Shown here: positions 27,901-34,978 of the stretch, piece by piece
Position numbering within the stretch: the first letter of the stretch is position 1
How the letters are laid out: every line of letters starts with the position of its first letter
DNA from: Taibaiella soli
GTDB taxonomy: Bacteria > Bacteroidota > Bacteroidia > Chitinophagales > Chitinophagaceae
Length of the DNA stretch: 64,000 bases
NCBI RefSeq assembly: GCF_003236175.1
Contig: NZ_QKTW01000014.1
Location: 62,001 to 126,000 of the forward strand
Direction of reading: 5' to 3'
Notes under the pieces: model-generated
Told to the model about the DNA's origin: nothing
Databases searched by the model: none
Seen by the model: only the letters and a program-made list of their open reading frames with translations
Translations under genes and position numbers: made by a program

Positions 27901-28272
27901 AATGGTAATACTTACGCCGTATTTAACGGAGAACTCCGCGTGCCGATCTTCTCCACATTCAGCAATCGTCCGATACAATCAGCCTTTCTGCGGCATATGC
28001 AGGTGATTGGTTTCCTGGATGCGGGCTCAGCCTGGAATGGTCTCTTGCCAAATGCAGAGGCGAATACTAATACATATACGCTCGGTCCGGATAATCAGGC
28101 CAACAATGTAATACTGAAGCTCAACGTTACTGGTCAATCAGGGCTGGCAATGGGTTATGGTGCTGGTTTGCGCACCATGTTGCTCGGCTATTTTATGCGC
28201 CTTGATGCAGCCTGGAATATCGAAGGACGAACTAAGCCAATCTGGTATTTCTCACTCGGAACAGATTTCTAG
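24901..28272 (+). CDS. Large envelope protein: peptidase-MA-like, TolB-type propeller and outer-membrane barrel
   Basis: 1123 residues. A signal peptide (1-30) is followed by a peptidase-MA-like domain (about 45-275). In it, the usual HExxH zinc motif is replaced by RSGMSRVVMER, so it should not be catalytic; WTTDGFIAYLVDGWD still matches the family's second part. About 300-620 looks like a TolB/DPP-IV-type propeller. About 740-1123 is beta-rich with an Omp85-like ending (WYFSLGTDF). It is probably anchored in the outer membrane with periplasmic domains. Related architectures exist in Bacteroidota; no function is established. Confidence 0.75.
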   Translation: MSMFIKQKAGLISVFILALSLFFVEKPRAQAYLETYGQNRVQYRKYSWKYFDTKHFRIYHYDAAGRQLARYIAEQAEKDLTVIEKRLGGEFPHRFNIILYNNYDEYRQTNVGLKYDSQFENVPAGTVDLVGDRLVVYFTGIHTDLRRQLRSGMSRVVMERMIFGESFRQMVKNAVLLNLPQWTTDGFIAYLVDGWDAKTNNDWKNLLEEYPHKGFYELGEMKPELAGKAFWKFVTERYGEGSMKNLLYTMELKSSLNEGIKMVFNQNVHKTYDSCVAFYKRVYTEENTRTETPDSASALLEIDVPKENGIVRSVTVSPKGNDVAYVSWKYGEYQVYIQKTEKEKTRSLILEGGRQDYNEVNPDPNYPLLAWSNNGYKLAMVYKKGTQTRIRIYSSLKAKIENYVIPGNRFDRVLGLCFMENDDKLVLSAIKKSQTDLYEFTIKGNKIKNITNDAWDDLQPWFVSGGAHKGILFLSNRPQANMNVPIGVNELPVGTMNVFFYDTKTESPVLMRCSNITKGDISQPIQYGNDNFAYLYDVNGVQNKYVVMFKRDVHNMDSAYAVPVTNYSHSLLNHQYNPASKQVADVMQQGDKVKIYFKPLQIPDSNFVPKPLTQALLVDTKSPDSTKSGFLNIQTLTMPEVEYDEVDDSTASSTHPSVMKSGNAFQSEFSDTSAPKQAPRHVRKAKEKSSIPGLAGLPVGPDSTYLKMKAESYRLNFKPDFFTIRLDNSILFNKYQSVRYNGGSYSNPDLSGLLTVSLNDALENHRFTGGFRLPINFSGFTYFMEYENFTRRTDWGILYMRTQNNYNYAVNFTDPNTGSLVYTEYTTGKLSTNLVQGYANFPLDRIRSVRMTLGFRQDALDYKAIDTISLTYLPRDKQYWTMSRVEYVFDNSTSPTMNIHRGFRYKFFGEYMYQMNNNGGGVYNIGTDFRFYQKLYRNAILATRLAGAHSGGEQKILYTLGGVDNWINPQYNNFAPTSNSTTYAFQALATSMRGYPQNARNGNTYAVFNGELRVPIFSTFSNRPIQSAFLRHMQVIGFLDAGSAWNGLLPNAEANTNTYTLGPDNQANNVILKLNVTGQSGLAMGYGAGLRTMLLGYFMRLDAAWNIEGRTKPIWYFSLGTDF

Positions 28273-28290
28273 GCAGATAAAATGATATAA

Positions 28291-28325
28291 TTAGTGCCGG
28301 TATTATTACCGGCACTAATTTTTTA
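28291..28325 (+). terminator. Terminator after the propeller/barrel gene
   Basis: TTAGTGCCGGTA (28291-28302) pairs with TACCGGCACTAA (28307-28318), followed by TTTTTTT. Confidence 0.9.
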
Positions 28326-28384
28326 TGTGTTTAATCCTGAAACGAATAATTGCCCGGATGCTCAGATAACCTGTTGTTTTTCCC

Positions 28385-28392
28385 TATTTTTG
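28385..28392 (+). promoter_or_regulatory. Candidate -7 box of the MCE operon
   Basis: TATTTTTG followed by C fits TAnnTTTG. It implies a leader of about 75 nt before the ATG at 28473; the leader holds a small hairpin (AAGATTG with CAATCTT, 28431-28451). The -33 side is weak. Confidence 0.5.
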
Positions 28393-28472
28393 CGATAAGC
28401 TACCGCTTAGAGGAGGATAGAACAAGCGTAAGATTGCGGTTCCCAATCTTTAATGAAGACAAAAAAATTGCA

Positions 28473-29417
28473 ATGAAAATAGCAAAGGAAGTCAGGATAG
28501 GATTAGTCGTGGCGATCGCCATACTTGTATTTTTTACCGGTTTTTACTTTTTGAAAGGGTCAAATCTCTTCTCAGGGGAAAATAATTTCTATGCCGATTA
28601 TGATAATGTGCAAGGATTGACACCGTCTGCAGTGGTGCAGATCAAAGGTGTGAATGTGGGCAAAGTGACCGATATTAACCTGGATAGTAAGGTCCGCGTT
28701 ACATTGGCCATCGATAAAAAAGTGCACATCCCGGTAGGTACCAAAGCTGAATTGATTTCGCTGGATCTTCTGGGTACAAAGGCAATCCGACTGGATCTGA
28801 CTAACAGCTCCGAATATGCTAAGAACGGTGATGTATTGCCAGCTGCGGTAGAATCGGGAATCATCGATAATATTTCTTCCGAAATTTCACCGCTGGTAAC
28901 AGATGTAAGAGCAACAGTTGCTATGCTGGATTCTGTATTGACCGGTATCAATGGCATTGTAAACAAACAGACGCAGGAAAATATTGCAGGCAGCATTGCT
29001 TCGCTCAACGAAACAATGCATCATTTTTCCAGTCTTTCTAACCGTTTAGATAAAGAAAGCGAGCAAATTGCGGGTATTGTGGACAATGCAAATAGCATTA
29101 CTACCAATCTGAAAGACAATAACGAGCATATTTCCAACATTCTGAAGAATGCAGAAGCCACTACCGATCAGCTTTCCAAAGCACCGATCGAACAAACGGT
29201 GAAGAACCTGCAATCTACTTCTGATCAGCTGAATACTTTGATGGCTAAGATCAATAATGGTGAAGGTTCAGCGGGTATGCTGGTCAATGATAAGCAACTT
29301 TACAACGAGTTGACGCAGGCACTTGCCAAAATGAAAGAACTGATGGCAGATCTGAAATCACACCCTTCCCGCTATATAAACGTTTCGGTGTTCGGTAAAA
29401 AACAAAAAGATAAATAA
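28473..29417 (+). CDS. MCE/MlaD family lipid-transport protein
   Basis: 314 residues from the ATG at 28473. MKIAKEVRIGLVVAIAILVFFTGFYFLKG is a signal-anchor helix. The MCE core follows (about 36-115: YADYDNVQGLTPSAVVQIKGVNVGKV, then VPVGTKAELISLDLLGTKAIRLDL). The rest is a long helical/coiled region. MlaD-type proteins form hexameric rings that pass phospholipids between inner and outer membrane. The OstA-like gene follows by 8 bp, a pairing known in Bacteroidota. The permease and ATPase partners are not in this window. Confidence 0.88.
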   Translation: MKIAKEVRIGLVVAIAILVFFTGFYFLKGSNLFSGENNFYADYDNVQGLTPSAVVQIKGVNVGKVTDINLDSKVRVTLAIDKKVHIPVGTKAELISLDLLGTKAIRLDLTNSSEYAKNGDVLPAAVESGIIDNISSEISPLVTDVRATVAMLDSVLTGINGIVNKQTQENIAGSIASLNETMHHFSSLSNRLDKESEQIAGIVDNANSITTNLKDNNEHISNILKNAEATTDQLSKAPIEQTVKNLQSTSDQLNTLMAKINNGEGSAGMLVNDKQLYNELTQALAKMKELMADLKSHPSRYINVSVFGKKQKDK

Positions 29418-29425
29418 GCGTTTAA

Positions 29426-31174
29426 TTGATTGTGGTGCGTGTAGTTTTAAAAAAATCTCTATTTCGAAAAATAATTTTGTCATGCATCCTCGGGTGCATG
29501 ATATTTTTTGTTGCTACAGCCCAGAAGCAACAAAAGCAGCAACAGCAGCAACAAAATCAGGATACGTCCAAACAGGTAAACGTAATCATCAAATATGCTC
29601 AGATAGGCGGTGGCTTTGTAAAAGGCGATACGCAGATGAATCGTCTGGTGGGTAACGTGCAGCTGGAACAAAACGGAACACTGATGTTTTGCGATAGTGC
29701 GTTCATTAATCTCAATGCCAATAACGTAGAGGCTTTCGGCGATGTAAAAATCGTGCAGCCCGATGGCACGCAGGTGATGAGTGATTATCTGCGCTATGTA
29801 GGTAATACGAAACAGGCCTATCTGAAAGGCAATGTGAGTCTCACGGACGGCAAAAGCAATCTCTGGTGTGAAGAACTGTATTATGATGTTGGTACTAAAA
29901 TCGGTCGCTACGAAAATGGTGGTACGCTGCAGACTGAGTCTACAACAGTGACCAGTAATGCAGGAACTTACAACGTAACAACAAAAGACGCGCGTTTTTC
30001 CGGTGAAGTTTATGTAACCGATCCGCCGTATGAGATAACATCAGATGAATTGGGCTATAACACCCAGACCAAGCTGGTTGTGTTTTATGCGCCGGCCATT
30101 GTCACGAGCGACAAGTCTATTTTGCATACCGGCAATGGCAGTACCTGGGATGGCAAGAGCGAAATTGCGCATTTCGTGGTGCGTTCATCGATTCTCAACG
30201 AAGGGCAATATATTGAAGCCGATAAGATTGATTACAACCATAAGACAGGCTTTGGTCATGCCGAAGGCAAAGTAATCAGCATTGACACGGCTCAGAAAAT
30301 AACGTTGTATTGCGGCATTGCAGACTACAATGAAAAGGCAAGAAAGCTGAAAGCTTATGTGAAGCCGGTAATGAAGAAAATGAATGGCAATGACAGCTTG
30401 TTTATCCGTGCTGATACATTTTTCTCAGCGCCTGTTCCGAAGCCAGTTGACACGCTGAAGATGAGCGTGAGCAAAGCCAAAGATTCGCTGACTGTTGTTA
30501 AAAAAGGAAAGTCGAAAAACAAAAAAGGACTCGCAGTATTGGCTGCGACACCGCAGACAGTGAACGATACCACGAACACCACGCCAGCGGCAGATTCTAC
30601 AGCACCGAGATATTTTATTGGCTATAACCACGTTATTATTTTCTCTGATTCGATGCAAGGGCGGTGCGATAGTATTGTATACTCGATGGCCGATTCTACG
30701 CTGCGGATGATTAAAGATCCGGTAGCATGGTTCCGGCAAAGTCAGGTGACGGGCGACACAATTCTCGCTTATCTGGAAAATAACAAAGTAAAGAAAGTCT
30801 ACATTCCGAATAACGCTTTGTTGATTCAACAATCAGGACCGGCAAAAGCACAGATGTTTGATCAGGTGCAGGGTAAAACGCTTAGTGTGTTTTTTGCAAA
30901 TGATAAGATTGACCATGCCGTTGTATTTCCAAATGCGGAGTGTATTTATTTCTCTAAAGATGAGGTAGGGGCGTATCTCGGTGTAGTGCAGGGACAATCT
31001 GAACGGATGCGGATTACTTTCAAAAATGAGGAAGTAAACCATGTTTATTTCGAGCAGGATCCGAAACATACGATGTCACCGCTGACGAAAGTCAATATTT
31101 CCGAAACACGTCTGAGCCGTTTTCAATGGCTGGATGCCAAACGTCCGAAAAGCCTGCTGGAGCTGTTTGAATAA
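29426..31174 (+). CDS. OstA-like (LptA/LptD N-terminal type) envelope protein
   Basis: 582 residues, with no ATG at the expected start. The signal peptide (VLKKSLFRKIILSCILGCMIFFVATAQ) needs a TTG at 29426 or GTG at 29432/29435. A Gln-rich tract follows (about 33-46). About 50-270 is the OstA beta-jellyroll (GDTQMNRLVGNVQLEQNGTLMFCDSA, AFGDVKI, YLKGNVSLTDG), found in LptA and in the N-terminus of LptD, which bind lipopolysaccharide. There is a Ser/Lys-rich insert near 350-390 and a second OstA-like part to the end. A role in LPS export is inferred from the fold. It is coupled to the MCE gene. Confidence 0.8.
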   Translation: MIVVRVVLKKSLFRKIILSCILGCMIFFVATAQKQQKQQQQQQNQDTSKQVNVIIKYAQIGGGFVKGDTQMNRLVGNVQLEQNGTLMFCDSAFINLNANNVEAFGDVKIVQPDGTQVMSDYLRYVGNTKQAYLKGNVSLTDGKSNLWCEELYYDVGTKIGRYENGGTLQTESTTVTSNAGTYNVTTKDARFSGEVYVTDPPYEITSDELGYNTQTKLVVFYAPAIVTSDKSILHTGNGSTWDGKSEIAHFVVRSSILNEGQYIEADKIDYNHKTGFGHAEGKVISIDTAQKITLYCGIADYNEKARKLKAYVKPVMKKMNGNDSLFIRADTFFSAPVPKPVDTLKMSVSKAKDSLTVVKKGKSKNKKGLAVLAATPQTVNDTTNTTPAADSTAPRYFIGYNHVIIFSDSMQGRCDSIVYSMADSTLRMIKDPVAWFRQSQVTGDTILAYLENNKVKKVYIPNNALLIQQSGPAKAQMFDQVQGKTLSVFFANDKIDHAVVFPNAECIYFSKDEVGAYLGVVQGQSERMRITFKNEEVNHVYFEQDPKHTMSPLTKVNISETRLSRFQWLDAKRPKSLLELFE

Positions 31175-31192
31175 GGGAAAATTCAAAAAAAG

Positions 31193-31223
31193 TTTGTTTC
31201 GAAAGGAAAACGCTCTACTTTTG
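31193..31223 (+). promoter_or_regulatory. Strong consensus promoter of a short transcription unit
   Basis: TTTG (31193-31196), a 19-nt spacer and TACTTTTG (31216-31223) followed by C: the best-matching Bacteroidota promoter in the window. No long gene follows before the terminator at 31341. Confidence 0.85.
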
Positions 31224-31244
31224 CAGCTCAATTTAGAAACAGGA

Positions 31245-31313
31245 ATGTCTCGAAAGTTATATAAACGTATGTGTCAACTTACTAAACAGGTAGGCAGATA
31301 TGGTATTGTATAA
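31245..31313 (+). CDS. Probable 22-residue basic microprotein
   Basis: The only open frame in a transcript bounded by the promoter at 31193-31223 and the terminator at 31341-31372. ATG at 31245 lies about 15 nt after the expected transcription start, a usual leader length here. The product begins MSRKLYKRMCQLTKQ and ends VGRYGIV: 22 residues, three Arg and three Lys, no acidic residue, one Cys. It has no signal peptide. A small ribosome- or RNA-binding peptide is conceivable, or the RNA may act as a non-coding RNA. I do not recognise it. Confidence 0.5.
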   Translation: MSRKLYKRMCQLTKQVGRYGIV

Positions 31314-31340
31314 CCTCAGATATACAAAAGATACCCAAAA

Positions 31341-31372
31341 GCGGCTTACCGGACTCGGTGAGCCGCTTTTTT
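31341..31372 (+). terminator. Terminator of the microprotein unit
   Basis: GCGGCTTACCG (31341-31351) and CGGTGAGCCGC (31356-31366) pair with one T-G wobble around GACT, preceded by AAAA and followed by TTTTTT. Confidence 0.9.
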
Positions 31373-31423
31373 GTTGCTAAATACACCCGGGATATTGTAT
31401 ACATTTTAAACTAAATATTGATA

Positions 31424-32686
31424 ATGAGTACGCTTAGCCGTCTGGCCGAAACACTGATCGGATCTGAAATTGTTCGTCTTGGTAACGAGATCAACGCAAG
31501 AATTGCTAAAGGAGAAAAAATCTACAATTATACCATTGGCGATTTTGACCCTGAAATTTTCCCAATTCCGCAGGAACTTGAAAATGGCATTATAGAAGCG
31601 TACCAAAAACGTTATACCAATTATCCTCCCGGTGATGGTGTACTGGAATTGCGTGAGGCGGTTAGTGAATTTATCAACATGCAGGAAGGTATTCAATATG
31701 CGTCCAACGAAGTATTGATTGCGAGTGGTGGTCGTCCGCTGATTTACTCTCTGTTCCGCACGATTGTAGATCCGGGAGACAAGGTAATCTATGCGGTTCC
31801 ATCCTGGAACAACAATCACTATGTACACATGAACGGTGCTGAACATTGCGTGATTGAAGCGTTGCCGGAAAACAACTTCATGCCGCGCGCTGCGGACATC
31901 GCACCGCACATCAAAGGTGCTACGCTGATTTGTCTTTGTACGCCGCAAAACCCTACTGGTACTACATTAGACAAAGCCGAGCTGGAGAAAATATGTGATC
32001 TGGTACTCGAAGAAAATAAATCGCGTGCAGAAGGCGAAAAGAAACTGTACGTGATGTTTGATCAGATGTATTTCACACTTACTTACGGCGATACCAAACA
32101 TTACAATCCGGTAAGTCTGCGTCCTGAAATGAAGGCGTATACGATATTGATTGATGGTATTTCTAAAGCACTCGCAGCAACTGGTTTGCGTGTAGGTTGG
32201 GCATTAGGTCCGGTAAAAGTGATTGCTAAAATGAAAGCTTTGCTGAGTCACATCGGTGCATGGGCGCCAATGGCAGAACAAAAAGCTACAGCAAAATATC
32301 TGAAACAGGACAGCGCACTTGAAAGCTACCTTACGCATTTTAAAGCCGAACTGGAAGAAAGACTCTGGAGCATTTACAATGGTTTTATTGCACTGAAAGA
32401 AAAAGGATTTTGTGTAGATGCAGTAGCACCGCAAGCAGCGATTTACCTCACCATCAAACTGGATCTGGCGGGTAAAACAACCGAAGCGGGCACGCAATTG
32501 ACGAACCAATCTGATGTAACGGACTACATTCTGAGCGAAGCAAAACTTGCTGTAGTTCCGTTTTACGCATTCGGCGCGGATAAACAATCACCTTGGTATC
32601 GTCTGAGCATCGGTACGTGTAAAAAAGAAGAGATCAGCGAAATGCTGGGCAAATTGGAAGCGGCACTTTCAAAGCTAAACCCCTAG
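31424..32686 (+). CDS. PLP-dependent aminotransferase, class I/II (aspartate aminotransferase-like)
   Basis: 420 residues from the ATG at 31424; a TTG two codons earlier is less likely. The fold-type I landmarks are NPTG with Asn176, Asp213 in MFDQMYF, PLP-binding Lys248 in DGISKALAATGLRVGW, and Arg256. The N-terminal segment YNYTIGDFDPEIFPIP is of the aspartate-aminotransferase superfamily, but the substrate cannot be fixed. An aspartate kinase gene follows, which would fit a role in aspartate-family amino-acid metabolism. Confidence 0.85.
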   Translation: MSTLSRLAETLIGSEIVRLGNEINARIAKGEKIYNYTIGDFDPEIFPIPQELENGIIEAYQKRYTNYPPGDGVLELREAVSEFINMQEGIQYASNEVLIASGGRPLIYSLFRTIVDPGDKVIYAVPSWNNNHYVHMNGAEHCVIEALPENNFMPRAADIAPHIKGATLICLCTPQNPTGTTLDKAELEKICDLVLEENKSRAEGEKKLYVMFDQMYFTLTYGDTKHYNPVSLRPEMKAYTILIDGISKALAATGLRVGWALGPVKVIAKMKALLSHIGAWAPMAEQKATAKYLKQDSALESYLTHFKAELEERLWSIYNGFIALKEKGFCVDAVAPQAAIYLTIKLDLAGKTTEAGTQLTNQSDVTDYILSEAKLAVVPFYAFGADKQSPWYRLSIGTCKKEEISEMLGKLEAALSKLNP

Positions 32687-32768
32687 CCCCTGAAGGGGAA
32701 TCTCAGCGCGACTATCACCCGGTTGCATTTTTGACTTTTGACTTTTGACTTTTAAATTTTGACTTTAT
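32679..32768 (+). repeat. Stop-associated CCCC-GAA-GGGG repeat (copy 2) and GACTTTT words
   Basis: The repeat overlaps the stop codon of the aminotransferase gene (AACCCCTAG, then CCCCTGAAGGGG and AATCTCAGCGCGA). From 32729 it runs into tandem TTTTGAC words up to the aspartate kinase start. Compare 15999-16030 and 60502-60550. Confidence 0.7.
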
Positions 32769-32772
32769 AAAC

Positions 32773-34038
32773 ATGCAAGTGTACAAATTCGGCGGAGCGT
32801 CGATAGCGACTCCGGAACGTATGGCGGCATTATTGCCGATTATTCAAGAGGCTACCCAGCCAATCATTATGGTCGTATCTGCATTAGGCAAGACCACCAA
32901 CGCACTCGAAGACATTGTGTCTGCTGCCTGTAAGGGCGACAAGGAAAAGGCACATGATATGGCGCGTAAGTTGGAGCAGATTCACCTTGATTATGCAAAA
33001 ACACTGCTGAACACCGAAAACTTTGCAAAAGCCGAAAAAGCGCTCAATGTATTTTTTACAGAGCTGCAATGGGCAATTGATGACGCTGAAGCTGCGAAAT
33101 ACGATTACTCTTACGACCAGATCGTTTGTATGGGAGAATTACTTTCTACGCGCATTTTCGGCTTTTACCTCCAACAAGAAGGCCTCAATTTTGAGTGGGC
33201 TGATGTGCGCGATGTAGTTCGTACAGACGAGACTTTCCGTGATGCACGTGTGGATTGGAACTATTCTGAAACGCAGGCGAAACAAAAACTCGGCACACTT
33301 TTATCGCAAGGTAAAAGCATCGTAACACAAGGTTTTATTGGCGCTACTGCCGATAATGCTTCCGTAACACTGGGCCGTGAAGGTTCTGATTATACCGCAG
33401 CGATGCTGGCCGCGATGCTGGGTGCTACCGGGGTTACCATCTGGAAAGATGTAGAAGGTCTTCAGAACGCTGATCCGAAGCTGTTTCCGAACACGGTTAA
33501 AATTGAGGCGATCACTTACCACGAGGTGATTGAAATGGCCTATTATGGTGCACAGGTTATTCACCCGAAAACCATTAAGCCGCTGCAGAATAACGGCATT
33601 CCTTTGTACGTGCGCTGCTTCCTTAATAAGGATCTGAAAGGAACGGTAATTCAGAATGAAGTCAACAGCATTTTTTATCCGCCGCTGATTGTTTTGAAAC
33701 AGAAACAAATCTTGCTGCAGGTAACAACGCGTGATTTCTCGTTCGTCACAGAAGACAACCTGAGTAACCTCTACAGCATCTTCCATAAACTGAAGATTAA
33801 AGTAAACCTGATTCAGAATGCTGCGATCAGCTTCGTAGCTTGTATTGATCACAAAGAAGATCAGATTCAGGCGTTGGTTACTGAGCTCGAAAAAGACTAT
33901 AAAGTATTCCGCAACGAAGATGTAAGCCTGCTTACAATTCGTCACTACACGCCGGAAATTCTTTTTGAAATGACCAAAGGCAAATACACGCTGCTGGAAC
34001 AAAAAACAAGACAGACGGTACAGGTGGTGATGAAATAA
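32773..34038 (+). CDS. lysC: Aspartate kinase
   Basis: 421 residues. It starts with MQVYKFGGAS (kinase motif with Lys5), has VTQGFIGAT and LGREGSDYTAAMLAA in the amino-acid kinase domain, and about 310-400 forms the regulatory ACT region. It phosphorylates aspartate at the head of lysine, threonine, methionine and diaminopimelate synthesis. It is monofunctional, with no homoserine dehydrogenase domain. The YYGAQVIHPKTIKPL segment is typical. The ATG is preceded only by repeats. Confidence 0.92.
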   Translation: MQVYKFGGASIATPERMAALLPIIQEATQPIIMVVSALGKTTNALEDIVSAACKGDKEKAHDMARKLEQIHLDYAKTLLNTENFAKAEKALNVFFTELQWAIDDAEAAKYDYSYDQIVCMGELLSTRIFGFYLQQEGLNFEWADVRDVVRTDETFRDARVDWNYSETQAKQKLGTLLSQGKSIVTQGFIGATADNASVTLGREGSDYTAAMLAAMLGATGVTIWKDVEGLQNADPKLFPNTVKIEAITYHEVIEMAYYGAQVIHPKTIKPLQNNGIPLYVRCFLNKDLKGTVIQNEVNSIFYPPLIVLKQKQILLQVTTRDFSFVTEDNLSNLYSIFHKLKIKVNLIQNAAISFVACIDHKEDQIQALVTELEKDYKVFRNEDVSLLTIRHYTPEILFEMTKGKYTLLEQKTRQTVQVVMK

Positions 34039-34040
34039 TC

Positions 34041-34440
34041 ATCTAAGTTGACAATTGACAGTGGACAGTTGACAATTGCCATGTTTGTCGTGTCGAGGAT
34101 ACGAGACATCTCACGTGATGTGATTTATTTAATTAATTATGTCCTTGTATGAAGCAATTTGCACGAAATATCAATAAAGAAGTACTGTTGAGCGAAGTCT
34201 CTGACTTCGTTCGAGTGGCCGCGGTCTCCTGACCGCAGCATAATAAAACGATACAATTAAAGGTGCTTGCATCGACAAACAGAAAGAGACTGCTCAACGC
34301 AGTCTCTTTCTGTTTAAAAATATTACTACGGTCAGGAGACCGTTTCCGTCAGAACGAAGTCAGAGACTTCGCTCAGCTGTGAGGTCGCGCCCAGTATTTT
34401 AAAAATAAGTGTAACTGTCAATTGTCAACTGTCAATTGAA
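34041..34440 (+). repeat. Nested 400-bp inverted structure of intergenic repeats
   Basis: This 406-bp gap holds no credible gene. Its outer arms are TTGACAATTGACAG words (34045-34078) and their complement (34410-34438). Inside lies a 51-nt element at 34191-34241 (AGCGAAGTCTCTGACTTCG, then CGGTCTCCTGACCG), repeated in inverted orientation at 34329-34376. Each half of that element is itself palindromic. A terminator sits in the centre (34277-34320). At 34088-34116 there is a further partial palindrome with TGTCGAGGATACGAGACA. A related copy is at 16085-16138. Confidence 0.75.
34277..34320 (+). terminator. Terminator in the gap after lysC
   Basis: Perfect 17-bp arms (34277-34293 and 34299-34315; core AGAAAGAGACTGC) with loop TCAAC. 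It is about 240 bp after the lysC stop and can serve either strand, including the minus-strand lipoprotein gene. Confidence 0.75.
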
Positions 34441-34444
34441 TTTA

Positions 34445-34873
34445 TCAGATCTTGGTAAATGTCAACGCGTCCGTTCCGCCATTACCGCCGCTTACATCCT
34501 CAAGTAGAATGGTAGTATTATTTGTGTTTAGAATATGCCAGTCATTATTTAATTCATCAAAAGGACTTGTGTTTCCAAAGTTAAGTTCCAGTTTCGCCTG
34601 GTCGTCGTCTGTTCCGGTTTTCCAGGTGCCATTGACTGTGCTGCCGCCGTTGGATGCTGTAGCGCTGCCGTTAGCATTAAAAGCGAATTCATAACCGGTA
34701 AAATGGTTTGTTTCGTCATTGCCGTTATCGCTGAAAAAAGAAACCTTCCAGACGCCAGCCTGTATATTGCTGTCATTACTCACGGGAGGACTAACTGTCT
34801 CATCGCCGTGACCACAGGCAGAAAGAAACAGTATAAATACGGGTAGAAAAAGGAGTTTTAGGAATCGTTTCAT
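34445..34873 (-). CDS. Small lipoprotein of unknown function
   Basis: 142 residues from the ATG at 34873, chosen because the lipoprotein signal starts there (MKRFLKLLFLPVFILFLSAC, lipobox LSAC, Cys20). The mature part, with WKVSFFSDNGNDETNHFTGYEFAFNANGSATA and GTWKTG, suggests a small lipocalin-like beta-barrel; this is only a pattern resemblance. It is Asn- and Gly-rich. It is divergent from the following barrel gene. Confidence 0.75.
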   Translation of the reverse strand: MKRFLKLLFLPVFILFLSACGHGDETVSPPVSNDSNIQAGVWKVSFFSDNGNDETNHFTGYEFAFNANGSATASNGGSTVNGTWKTGTDDDQAKLELNFGNTSPFDELNNDWHILNTNNTTILLEDVSGGNGGTDALTFTKI

Positions 34874-34978
34874 ATGGTTTGATGTTTTAATGAATATACG
34901 GATCATTTTTCTGTGCTGCCATTCAACTAGTTACAGCATTCGAAAACAAAGTATAAATTGCGGGTACAGAAACCTGAT

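Noticed and set aside
33301-34002. 233-codon open frame antisense to lysC
   Set aside because: The lysC frame has all aspartate kinase motifs; the antisense product has no recognisable feature.
34151-34234. 27-codon ORF MKQFARNINKEV... in the gap after lysC
   Set aside because: Half of it lies in the 51-nt palindromic repeat and no promoter precedes it, so it is not supported as a gene.
34041-34440. CRISPR array
   Set aside because: The repeats are inverted, not direct with regular spacers, and no cas genes are present in the window.
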